A DNA stretch of 64,000 nt from Aegilops tauschii subsp. strangulata (Eukaryota; Streptophyta; Magnoliopsida; Poales; Poaceae). Positions within the stretch are counted from its first letter, which is position 1, and the number at the start of each line of letters is the position of its first letter. The notes below the pieces were generated by a model. It was not told the origin of the DNA. It worked only from the letters and a program-made list of their open reading frames with translations, and searched no databases. Shown here one piece after another: positions 10,962 through 21,607 of the stretch. The translations under genes were made by a program, and so were the position numbers. The DNA lies in assembly GCF_002575655.3 (NCBI RefSeq), contig NC_053037.3:501836544-501900543 (forward strand). The letters are read 5' to 3'.

Positions 10962-12107
10962 ATCCCCGACTTAGGAGCCCCCTGCTTGATCGAATCGCTG
11001 GCATTGTTGAGTCTAGAACAAAAAAATGTTTTGAGTCTTAGGATTATATATCGGAGAGTAGGATTCTTTTTACTCCTCAGTCCCTTCGTCGCTCTGGTGA
11101 GGCCTCCTGACGTAGAAGTGTTGACTCTTCTCTCCTCAAATTTCACTAAATTTTTTTTAGGATCACGCGGGTATCTTGGAATCATTCCGATGGTTTTGTG
11201 ACGAGAACATTGTTCTTGGTGCCTCCTGACATTTAGGGGTTGTTGCAGTGTCCCGGGGAGTTGAGCTCCGAGGTGTTGTCGTCACAATTTTATCGTTGCA
11301 GTTCTGGAATACTTGAGTTTCGCCGACATCGAAATCTCTTTTTATGCAGTTGTTGGTGAGATCACCTCGACGCCACCCAGTACTAGGGCGGGAGTTCGGG
11401 AGTATTGCCATAACTCGTATAACGGATGCTTTTCGAAGGTTGAGGTACACGATTTCCGAAGGTTTCTTGGTTATGTGTTGACGGATGGATACAGCTGGAT
11501 CTAGGGATTGCTAGTTTGGGTGATATATTTTGTGTCCCCTGTGTCCCCTGTATCCCCAACACCAGATTGCATAACCAGAAAGTTTCGGGAGTTTATAGGT
11601 GGGATTCAAGTAGCTCCTAGGATATCTTTCCGACAGACGCATGATATGAGATTGGGGTTCGACGTCTAGTGGTCCGTCTTACGGTTGGTTTTACAGTGGT
11701 CTCGTAGTGTCTTAAAGAGTCCTTGGCTATGCTGACTCAGGGACGCTTCGTATGTCATGTGCACTGCCTTGTACATGATGGTGCTGTACGATCGAGCCCG
11801 TATGGGCCCCACCACGAAAACTTCGGATGAAATCTCTATCATATGTTTTTTCCGGCTTATTCTGCAAGCCAATACTTTGTTTTGTTTTGAATTGTGGTAT
11901 TCGAGTTGCTTCGAAGTCAAATGTTGATTCCATACATTTTTCTAAGTGGCATCTCAACTTAATGGAAGTGTGATGATTTACTATGGAATTCATTCGTTCA
12001 TCCTCGTTCGAATGTTTATTGTGAAGACTATATGTTGCAATTTCTATCCGTTGATTCAACTTGTCTATTTGTTTATGAAGATGCTAACGGATGTCACCCT
12101 CTTCAGG
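10962..12107 (+). other. Chromovirus untranslated leader
   Basis: About 1.1 kb between the primer-binding site and gag. Only short open frames of ordinary composition are present and none resembles a known family. This is the expected position of the RNA leader and packaging region. Confidence 0.7.
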
Positions 12108-13145
12108 ATGGCTTCGCCAACGCGTCAGAATCCGGAACGCAATGAAGGGAGTCAGGAGAACCCTCCGCCACCACCTCCGCCTCCAGAGGCATGGCAAGCT
12201 ATCATGGCAGCCACCAACGCCAATGCTCAGATGATTCTGCAACTCTTGCAAGAACGCACCCAAGGGCAAGGCAATCAAGGAAATCAAGGCCAAGGCAACA
12301 ATCAACCTCACTTCGCTACCCTCAACCAGTTTCTTGCAAATCAGCCCAAGTCTTTCAGCTACTGTGCCGAGGCCATAGATGCCGATGATTGGCTCGTGGA
12401 CATCAACAAGCATTTTGAATGTAGCAATGTCAGGCCTGAGGACTTTGTCAAGTTCACTTATTTTCAACTCAAGGATCAAGCTGCCGAGTGGTATCAACAA
12501 TACAAAGATTCCAGAGGAGGTCGTGTGATTACCTGGGATGATTTCCGCCGAGACTTCAAAGCTCACCACATTCCACAAAGTGTTGTTTAGAGTAAGCGTG
12601 AGGAGTTCCGCAATCTCAAGCAAGGCAGCATGTCCGTGTATCAATACAATACTTAGTTTCAGAAACTTGCTCGCTTCGCTAAGCAAGACGTTCCTGATGA
12701 AAAGAGCATGATCTATCAATTCAGAAGTGGCCTTAGAGAAGATCTGCAATTACCTCTCGTGCTTTTTGAGCCGATCAAGTATGATGATTTCTACAATATG
12801 GCTCTGAAGCAAGAGGCTGCTCAGCTCAAGTGTGAGGCTTCTAAGAAGAGAGTCAGGGACGCAGCTCAGTCTTCTTCTTCCTCACTAGTGGATGCTAAGC
12901 AACAGAAGTTCTGGTTGCCTCCTCCTCCTCCGTTTCGTAAGCCTTACCAGCAGAAGATCAAAGGTGGCCATGGATCTTCCCACTCTTCCAACTCTGGCTA
13001 TCAGAACAACTCTCAGAATCAAGCTCCAAAGTCGAATGCTCCTTATCATCGTCCACTCTCAGAGGTGACTTGCAACAAGTGTCAGTAGAAAGGTCACTAT
13101 GCTAACAAATGCTTCAACCAAAGGCGCCTTCCGCCTCCTCCTCCT
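12108..13145 (+). pseudogene. Chromovirus gag
   Basis: Translation starts at the ATG at 12108 (MASPTRQNPERN), before a Pro-rich run. It has the retrotransposon Gag core (FATLNQFLANQP, DDWLVDINKHFE, QLKDQAAEWYQQY, WDDFRRDFKAHH) and a C-terminal knuckle, [17 protein letters not shown], of CCHC type. Gag forms the particle in the cytoplasm and binds the genomic RNA. Three TAG codons interrupt it at 12588, near 12654 and at 13086. Each stands where relatives have Gln (CAG), and the frame is otherwise unbroken into pol. The copy cannot make full Gag without readthrough. Confidence 0.92.
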
Positions 13146-15128
13146 GTGAGATCTTCCAGCAATGCAGTGGTCAAGCATAATCCAAAGTCTACAAAGGTGA
13201 ACATGATGAATGCAGCTCAAGCGGAGGAATCTACTGATGTGATAATGGGTAATCTTCCTGTTAATGATATTCCTGCAAAAGTCTTATTTGACACTGGTGC
13301 ATCGCATTGTTTCATGTCAAGATCATTTGTTGCAAAGCATGATTTCATTTCGGAAATGTTGGAAAAACCCATGGGAGTTGTTTCTCCGGGCTCTTCTATG
13401 AGGGCTACCACAATGATTCCGGATGTTTCTATCAAGATGGGCAACTATAAATTTCTGTCTAAACCTTTTGTTCTTGGAGACTCTGATATTGATCTAATTC
13501 TCGGGATGGACTGGCTTTCTAAGCACAAGGCTCAACTTGATTGTGCTGCCAGGGAAATTCAATTGACACACTCTTCTGAGGATGTGAATATCTATGCCGC
13601 TCGTGATGAAACCATTCGGTTGTTTTCTCTCAATGAGAAGGGCGAATTGAATGCTATTTCTCAAATTCCAGTCGTTTGTGAGTATCAAGATGTCTTTCCA
13701 GAAGAGCTTCCGGGTATGCCTCCTCACCGGCCCATTGAGTTCGTTATCGATCTTGAGCCTGGCACTGAACCCGTTTGCAAGCGTCCCTACATGCTTGGAC
13801 CCAAGGAGCTGAAGGAATTGAAGAAACAACTCGATGAACAAGAGCGTCTGGGTTTGATCAGACCGAGTTCATCTCCATGGGGTTGTGGTGTTCTTTTTGT
13901 CCAGAAGAAGGATGGCACGGACCGACTTTGTGTCGACTACCGTCCATTGAACAAGAAGACAATCAAGAACAAGTATCCACTTCCCAACATCAATGAGCTA
14001 TTCGAGCAACTCAAAGGTGCTAAAGTATTCTCCAAGCTTGACCTCCGTATGGGTTATCATCAGATTCGCATTCGTGAAGAAGATATTCCCAAGACAGCAT
14101 TCAGAACAAGCTTTGGTTCTTATGAATATACTGTCATGTCTTTCGGCCTTGTCAATGCTCCTCCAACATTCTCTCGGATGATGAATTTCATCTTCAACCC
14201 ATATACCAATGAATTCGTCCTGGTGTATCTCAATGATATCTTGGTCTTCTCCAAGAATAAGAAGGATCATGCCAAACATTTGCGATTGGTGCTCGACAAG
14301 CTCAGAGAGTATCAATTCTATGCGAAGTTTTCCAAATGTGAGTTTTGGCTTGATTAAGTTCTTTACCTTGGTCATATCATCTCTGCCAAAGGCATCGCTG
14401 TTAATCCCGAGAAGGTGTCTGCAATTGTGAATTGGGAACCTCCTCAGAATGTCAAGCAGCTTCGTAGTTTTCTTGGTCTTGCAAGCTATTGCCGAAGATT
14501 CGTTGAGAATTTCTCTAAGATTGCAAAGCCTCTTTCCAACCTCCTCCAGAAGCATGTGAAGTATGCCTGGTCTCCTGAGCGTGACGTTGCTTTCAACACT
14601 CTCAAAGAGAAACTCGTCTCAGCTCTTGTCTTAACTCCTCCTGACGAATCCAAACCATTCGAAGTTTTCTGTGATGCTTCTCTTCAAGGTCTCGGTGCTG
14701 TGTTAATGCAAGAGAAGAAAGTTGTGGCCTATACCTCTTGTCAATTGAAGCCCAACGAAAAGAACTACCCCACTCACGATCTTGAGTTGGCGGCAGTTGT
14801 CCATGCATTAATAACATGGAGACATCTCTTGTTGGGAAGACAAGTGGACATTTTCACCAATCACAAGAGTCTCAAGTACATCTTCACTCAGCCCAACCTC
14901 AACCTCAGGCAAACTCGATGGGTCGAAATGATTCAAGAGTACAATCCGAGTGTTGAATATACTCCAGGCAAAGCCAATGTCATTGCAGATGCTTTGAGCA
15001 GGAAGGCTTATTGCAACAGCTTAATTCTCAAGCCATTTCAACCGGATCTTTGTGAAGCTTTCCGCAAGCTGAATCTCCAAGTTGTTCCTCAAGGCTTTCT
15101 TGCCAACCTCATAGTCTCTCCTACTTAG
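13146..15128 (+). pseudogene. Chromovirus pol: protease, reverse transcriptase and RNase H
   Basis: It is in the same frame as gag. The aspartic protease has [10 protein letters not shown] (about 13288) and ILGMDWL (about 13500). The reverse transcriptase has [18 protein letters not shown] (about 13900), [13 protein letters not shown] and the polymerase box VYLND at about 14224, where the family has YLDD, so the first catalytic Asp is Asn. RNase H has [16 protein letters not shown], then [12 protein letters not shown] near 14850 where the family has FTDHKSL, again Asp to Asn, and ADALSRK. Nonsense codons are TAA at 14355 and TAG at 15126, both at Gln positions. It copied element RNA into DNA when intact; this copy is inactive twice over. 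Confidence 0.93.
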
Positions 15129-16559
15129 GAAGATCAAATTCGTGAGGCACAACTCCTGGATACCATGGTGAAGAAGGTGAAACATGGTATCGACAAGGGT
15201 CTTTCCAAATACAAGTGCTATCGCATTGATGACAGAGACACTTTATTCTTCGAGGTCCGGATTGTGGTTCCTAAAGGTGATCTAAGGAAAGTCATTATGA
15301 ACGAGGCGCACAATTCTCTTCTTTCCATTCATCCTGGAAGTACGAAGATGTACCATGACCTCAAGCAGTCGTATTGGTGGACTCGAATGAAGCGAGAAAT
15401 CGCTCAATTCGTAAATGAATGTGATGTCTGTCGAAGGGTGAAAGCAGAACACCAACGACCAGCTGGTCTCCTCCAACCTCTTGCTATCCCAGAATGGAAG
15501 TTTGATCATATCGAAATGGACTTCGTGACTGGTTTTCCCAAGTCCAAGCGCGGAAATGATGCTATCTTTGTTGTCATCGACAAGCTTACTAAAGTGGCTC
15601 ATTTCCTTCCAATCAAAGAATCCATCACAGCAGCTCAGTTGGCAGAGCTATACACCTCCAGGATTTTCTCCTTGCACGGCATTCCACAATTGATTTCTTC
15701 AAATCGTGGAAGCATCTTCACTTCTATGTTCTGGGACTCCTTCCAGAAGGCCATGGGCACCAACATTCGCTTCAGCATAGCTTTCCATCCTCAAACTAGT
15801 GGCCAAGTCGAGCGAGTCAATCAAATTCTTGAAGATATGCTCAGGGCTTGTGTCATTTCCTTTGGCATGAAATGGGAAGATTGTCTCCCATATGCCGAAT
15901 TCTCCTACAACAACAGCTTCCAAGCGAGTTCGGGAAAGGCCCCATTCGAGATTCTCTATGGCAGAAAGTGCCGTACTCCTCTCAATTGGTCAGAGACTGG
16001 TGAACGCCAACTTCTTGGCAATGACTTAATCACAGAGGCTGAAGAAATGTGTAAAGTCATCCGTGAAAATCTCAAAGCTGCGCAATCGCGCCAGAAGAGT
16101 TACTATGATAGTAAGCACCGTGATGTGGCTTTCGAGATCGGAGACCATGTCTACCTCCACGTCTCTCCAATGAAAGGCACTCGTCGCTTCGGTATCAAAG
16201 GGAAGCTTGCCCCTAGATACGTGGGTCCTTTCAAGATCATTGGCAAAAGAGGCGACCTCGCCTATCAACTTGAGCTTCCCTCCAACTTCGCAAACGTGCA
16301 CGATGTGTTCCACGTGTCACAGCTTCGCAAGTGCTTCAAGACTCTTGAGCGTACCATCAACTTCGAAGAGATTGATCTCCAGGAAGATCTGTCTTATCAT
16401 GAGCACCCCGTTGCTATTCTTGAAGAAACTGAGCGCAAGACTCGCAACAAGTCAATCAAATTCCTGAAAGTGAAGTGGTCGCACCATTCCGACCGAGAAG
16501 CCACCTGGGAATGCGAGGACCATCTCCGTTCCAAATATCCGGAGTTCTTTCAGTCCTAG
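15129..16559 (+). pseudogene. Chromovirus integrase with chromodomain
   Basis: It continues in the gag-pol frame to the TAG at 16557. The zinc domain is H-x3-H (HNSLLSIH) then CDVC near 15420. The DDE core has MDFVTGF with the first Asp, then SSNRGSIFTS where the family has Asp in place of the Asn (about 15700), and GQVERVNQ with the Glu. A GPFKIIGKRG-type beta-barrel region follows, with FHVSQLRKC, and the C-terminal chromodomain has FLKVKWSHHSDREATWECED (about 16460-16520). In chromoviruses this domain guides insertion to particular chromatin. The region is fully open after the stop at 15126. The one catalytic Asp-to-Asn change predicts no strand transfer. Confidence 0.94.
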
Positions 16560-17755
16560 ATCTCGGGACGAGATCCTCTCGTAGTTATGGAGTGTTGTAA
16601 CACCCCGGATGTAACTTTCCATATTTGTAACTCTAACTCTTGCCATTTTCGGCTATGTGTTATGATATTCCCTTCGTGGTCGGGTTTTGTCTTTCGTTTT
16701 GCATTTTTGTTCATGTCATGTATTTCATATCACGTCGTCTTGTGCATCTCATTTGCATACGTGTTCGTCTCATGCATCCGAGCATTTTCCCCGTTGTCCG
16801 TTTTGCAATCTGGCACTCCCACATGCACCGGTGCACCCCTCTTGTTTCTTTTCGTGAGCGGGTGTTAAACGTTCTCGGAATGGACCGAGTCTTGACAAGT
16901 GGCCTTGGTACACTACCGGTAGACCACCTGTCAAGTTTCGTTCCATTTGGAGGTCGTTTGGTACTCCAACGGTTAACCGGGTAACCGCAAAGTCCCTTTG
17001 TGTGTTGCAGCAAAACCCCCTCCAAACAGCCCAAAACCTCTCTAAGTCACCTCCATGCTCTAGGTCGTTCGATCACGATCGTGTGGGCGAAAACCGTGCT
17101 CCATTTGGAGTCTCCTAGCTCCCTCTACCTATAAAAATACCCCCCTCCAAAATCTCGGGCAAAAACCACCCTAACCCTAGCAAATCTCCCCGCCGCGGCC
17201 GGACACGTCCGCCTCCGGCCGGACGAAAGCCGCCGCCGCCCTCGCCCAACCGCAGCCTGTCACGTGGCGCCGCCCCGTTCCCCACGCCGCCGGCCGGCGA
17301 GCCTGCGCCTGGCCCCGTGGCCCGTGCCCGCCGCCCGCGCCCGGCGCCTCCGCCCCGCCCGCGCGCGCCGCCGCCGTTCGCTGCCGTTCGCCGCCGACTC
17401 GCCGGCGCTGCCGTGCCCGTCGCTGCCTCCGCCGCGGGAGCCCGCGCCCGCCGCCTCGCCGTCCATCGCCGCCGTCCGCCGCCTTCCCCTACTCCGGTCG
17501 CCGCCCCGCCGTTCCCCTGCTCGTCCGCCGCCCGTCTCCCTCCTCTCCTCCGGCCGCCACTGCTCCGGCGAGCTCCGTCGCCCTAGCTCGAGCTCGGCCA
17601 GATCTAGATCTAGTCAGCGGTTGACTTTTCTCCCCTCTCGAAATTCTCTTAAGTCCCATATTTTTCACATTATATGCTCCTGTTCATTGCATCATATCTC
17701 TCTGCGTATAGCTCCGTTTCGTGCGTGTAATATATCAAAATGTTCGTCTCGTGAT

Positions 17756-18966
17756 GCTCTTCATTTTGTTACATTGTGCCATGTTCATTTGAGTCCATCT
17801 TGATGCCCAAAGCTCTGGTTCAAGAGTGCTATATGCTGTTACCTGCTGTTACTTATCAGAACTTGAGGATTTGTTATTTTTGTTGATATTGATGTGTGCA
17901 TCTTATGGGCATGAGCTCTACATGTGTTTTGATGTATGCCATGCCATCTTTACAGAGGTGTATGCCATGTAGTTTTGTGGTCTCTGTGGTGACTAGCACA
18001 AGCATGCAAACTAGGCTTCGTGATGTTTCTGATTTCAGGGACTTAGTAATTTTGCTAAGTCTGTGACCGCTGTTATTTTTTTGCCATGTATCCTTGTGGC
18101 TACAGTGAGATCCATGCACCTTTTGGTGATGTTCTGTAAGGCTGTTTTGTAGATATAGTTGTGCTCTATCCATCCATGCCCTTGTTTTAAATTATGGAGT
18201 ATCCTAGCATGTACTAATCTTTCTCTACTTTTGCTATAAAATATTCCTGGCAGATTGTTTACATGTTATTCGATTTTGCCAAGGTTGTTGTAGTTGATCC
18301 ATACATGCTATGTATTTTCTCTTGCCATGGATAGCTTCATAAACATGCTATCTTGCTGTAGGTATGCTTGTTTTGTCATGAATTGCTTTGTGATGAGTGC
18401 ATCAAGCTCACCAAGATGCCCTCATAATTCTGTTTTCTGCCATGCTCTGTTTTCTGCCAAGTCTGAAACCTGTTAACGGAACTTGCTATGCTTACATGGT
18501 TGCCATCATATCTTATGATCCTCTCTGGCTCACAGTCAGTAAGGGACTTTTGTTCTATGCTTTTAGTAGATTCATGCCATGCCTTGTTTTGCTATGTTAA
18601 CTTCCTGTAGCATGTTGGTTGCTTCCTCTGAACATTGCTACCTGATGCTGTTTCAGCCATGTCCAGTAATTCCACCAAGTCTGTGAACCTGACATCTTTT
18701 GCACTTTTGCCATGCTTGTTTGAACCTGTTATGTTGTGATCTAGCCATAGCTCAGTGTTCATTTTTTGTCAAGAATCTCCTGTAGATTACTGCCATATGC
18801 TTTGCTGCTACGTTGGAGTGCTGTAGCATAGTTTCTTGATGTATTCTAAGTGCTATCATGCTGTTAATCGCAGAATCGTGTCATTCTTGTTTTGCTTGCC
18901 ATTTGCAAACCATGCATCCGTTTCCGGTGATCTTTATATCGATTTCGACCGAAATCATCTAATCTT
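17756..18966 (+). other. 1.2-kb segment present only in the 3' LTR
   Basis: The 5' LTR has eight bases here. The segment is rich in loosely repeated CATGCTGTT, TTTGCCATG and CTGTAG phrases. I find no terminal inverted repeats, TSD, tail or coding sense at its edges. It is more likely original LTR sequence deleted from the 5' copy than a new insertion. It may contain other repeats I cannot recognise. Confidence 0.6.
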
Positions 18967-19058
18967 TCCAGTGGCATGCTTAGTTTGCCAAGTTACTGCC
19001 TTGTTCATCATTTTTCTTCCGGAGCACGCATATGCATCGCATACCACATCTCGCATAT

Positions 19059-19150
19059 CATACATGTTTTGCATCATGTTGCTTGTGCATGAGGTTCTCA
19101 TGCACAACGTAGGCAGTAAGCATGAGGCTTGCATCATGTTGCTTGTGCAA
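19059..19150 (+). repeat. Local duplication TTGCATCATGTTGCTTGTGC in the 3' LTR
   Basis: The 20-mer occurs twice here, about 60 bp apart, but only once in the 5' LTR (about 9169). One copy is a later tandem duplication with its intervening sequence. Confidence 0.75.
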
Positions 19151-20909
19151 TTCCCGTGGTTGATTGTGGTTCCGTTTGCTTGTGTTCTTGTTGTGGGTAG
19201 AGGCGGGAGACGAGTTCGTGAATGAGGAACCTGTTGAGTACGCTTACGAGGATCAAGCTTTCGACAACTCTGAGAACCTTGCAAGCAAGATGACCATACC
19301 CTTGAAATCACTTCTATCTTTGCTTTGCTAGTTGTTCGTTCTTTTGCCATGCTGCGTTACCTACCACTTGCTATATCATGCCTCCCATATTGCCATGTCA
19401 AGCCTCTAACCATCCTTTCCTAGCAAACCTTTGTTTGGCTAAGTTACCGCTTTTGCTCAGCCCTTCTTATAGCGTTGTTAGTTGCAGGTGAAGTTTAAGT
19501 TGGTTCCATGTTGGAACATGGATATGTTGGCATATCACAATATCTCTTATTTAATTAATGCATCTATATATTTGGTAAAGGGTGGAAGGCTCGGCCTTAT
19601 GCCTGGTGTTTTGTTCCACTCTTGCCGCCCTAGTTTCCGTCATACCGGTATTATGTTCCTTGAGTTCGCGTTCCTTACGCGGTTGTGTGATTTATGGGAC
19701 CCCCTTGACAGTTCGCCTTGAATAAAACTCCTCCAGCAAGGCCCAACCTTGGTTTTACCATTTGCCACCTAAGCCTTTTTCCCCCGGGTTTTCGCGAGCC
19801 CGAGGGTCATCTTTGTTTAAACCCCTGGGCCAGTGCTCCTCCGAGTGTTGGTCCAAACTAGAGCACCATGCGGGACCGTCCCTTGGCAACTTGGGTTACG
19901 TTGGTACCTGTACGCTTAGCTTATCCGGTGTGCCCTGAGAACGAGATATGTGCACCTCCTATCGGGATTTGTCGGCACAGCGGGTGGTCTTGCTGGTCTT
20001 GTTTTACCATTGTCGAAATGTCTTGTAAACCGGGATTCCGAGACTGATCGGGCCTTTCTGGGAGAAGGTTTATCCTTCGTTGACCGTGAGAGCTTATAAT
20101 GGGCTAAGTTGGGACACCCCTGCAGGGTATTATCTTTCGAAAGCCGTGCCCGCGGTTATGAGGCAGATGGGAATTTGTTAATGTCCGGTTGTAGAGAACT
20201 TGTCACTCGACTTAATTAAAATACATCAACCGTGCGTGTAGCCGTGATGGTCTCTTCTCGGCGGAGTCCAGGAAGTGAACACGGTTTGAGTTATGCATGA
20301 GCGTAAGTAGTTTCAGGAACACTTCTTGATCTTTTCTAGCTTCGCGACCATTGCGTTGCTTCTCTTCTCGCTCTCATTTGCGTATGTTAGCCACCATATG
20401 CTTAGTGCTTGCTGCAGATCCACCTCACTACACCATCGTTTCCTATAAGCTTAAATAGTCTTGATCTCGCGAGTGTGAGATTGCTGCGTCCTCGTGACTC
20501 ACAGATTCTACCAAAACAGTTGCAGGTGCTGACGATGCCAGTGCAGACGACGCAACCGAGCTCAAGTGGGAGTTCGATGAGGAACGTGGTCGTTACTATG
20601 TGTCTTTTCCTGATGATCAGTAGTGGAGCCCAGTTGGGACGATCGGGGATCTAGCATTTGGGTTTATCTTATTTTCATTTGGATCTTGACCGTAGTCGGT
20701 CTATGTGTGGATTTTGGATGATGTATGAATTATATTTATGTATTGTGTGAAGTGGCGATTGTAAGCCAACTCTCGTTATCCCATTCTTGTTCATTACATG
20801 GGATTGTGTGAAGATGACCCTTCTTGCGACAAAACCACAATGCGGTTATGCCTCTAAGTCGTGCCTCGACACGTGGGAGATATAGCCGCATCGTGGGCGT
20901 TACAGATTG

Positions 20910-21001
20910 GCAACAACTGCCTTGTACAAGGGAGGATAAATTGTCATACCATTCTAAGGTTTAAACAAGGTTTTGATCGTCGTCTCTCTACTATAGGTAA
21001 G
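20910..21001 (-). other. LARD-like element internal sliver between two insertions
   Basis: 92 bp of the host element survive between the chromovirus (TSD GATTG at 20905-20909) and the Tat-lineage element (TSD GTAAG at 20997-21001). Too short to assign a function. Confidence 0.8.
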
Positions 21002-21521
21002 TGTTGAGGATATAGATACTGGTGTAACCTGCCCGAGATGGGCCGGGTTACGTTGCGACAACTCTTCATTCAGAAGCCCAAGGACAGGTTAAGGATGGCG
21101 GTTTAGTAATAGGTCTAAGGCCCAGAGGCGACTTAAGGCCCGTAGTGGTAAACCGCCGTCGTGGCATGACTTGTAGTGTAAGGCAAGAATAGTTAAGAGT
21201 CCAAGCCGGACACAGTTTATGAGCCGGCCGGGACTCTGAGAGCTGCGGGGCGTTAACCTTTCTATATAAAGGGATGACCCGGCGGCGGTTTAGGACAAGT
21301 AAGATCAGATCGATAGCTAGGCAGGGCGGTTTAGCTCCTGGTCATCGAAACCCTAAGTAATTCCACCTCAACTGGAGTAGGCTTTTACCTTCAACGTAAG
21401 GGGTCGAACCAGTATAATCCTCATGTCCTTTGTCCCGTTTAAACCCTTTAAGCTTCCTAGCTGCGATGGCTCCACGACTAAGTCCTTGCACGAGGACATC
21501 TGCCGTGACAATTCCATGACA
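21002..21521 (+). repeat. 5' LTR of the Tat-lineage element
   Basis: Starts TGTTGAGGATATAGATACTG and ends CCATGACA. It has the same length as the 3' LTR with 11 substitutions and no indel. It contains repeated GGCGGTTTA phrases and a TATA box. Confidence 0.95.
21262..21271 (+). promoter_or_regulatory. TATA box of the Tat-lineage LTR
   Basis: CTATATAAAG is present in both LTRs (second copy about 33893-33902) and is placed centrally, as expected for U3/R. Confidence 0.7.
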
Positions 21522-21541
21522 GTTGACGCCCACCGTGGGGC
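21522..21541 (+). other. Presumed primer-binding site of the Tat-lineage element
   Basis: GTTGACGCCCACCGTGGGGC follows the LTR directly. It is not the Met or Asp tRNA type used by the other elements here. I cannot assign the primer tRNA. GCCC and GGGGC could pair as a small hairpin. Confidence 0.5.
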
Positions 21542-21607
21542 CAGCGCATGGTGGATTTGAGTTCTTGAAGGGCAGCTTCGAAGGGCTCAAGGGATACGCT
21601 GTGGGCC

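Larger units (their letters stand above)
7912..20904 (+). mobile_element. Chromovirus (Tekay/Del-like) gypsy LTR retrotransposon
   Basis: The 13-kb element is flanked by GATTG (7907-7911 and 20905-20909). LTRs begin TGTAACACCCCGG and end GGCGTTACA. The order is 5' LTR 7912-10944, iMet-type primer-binding site, one gag-pol reading 12108-16559 and 3' LTR 16596-20904. The order protease, RT, RNase H, integrase plus a C-terminal chromodomain places it in the chromoviruses, most like the Tekay/Del lineage. The first 275 bp of the two LTRs differ at 11 positions by hand count, nearly all transitions. No indel interrupts gag-pol; only stops and point substitutions do. Confidence 0.93.
16596..20904 (+). 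repeat. 3' LTR of the chromovirus
   Basis: The 4309-bp copy ends GGCGTTACA and is followed by TSD GATTG. It matches the 5' LTR apart from about 1.2 kb present only here (17756-18966) and a local duplication near 19066-19150. Upstream, a GACGAGATCCTCTCG segment and ATGGAGTGT precede the LTR, where the polypurine tract should be; the tract looks worn. TATA box at 17129-17140. Confidence 0.93.

Noticed and set aside
12084..12749. 221-codon minus-strand open frame opposite the chromovirus gag
   Set aside because: It mirrors the gag coding frame and has no independent motif; the plus-strand frame carries recognisable Gag blocks.
17756..18966. Extra LTR segment as a separate inserted transposon
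   Set aside because: No inverted termini, no target duplication and no tail could be found at the junctions.
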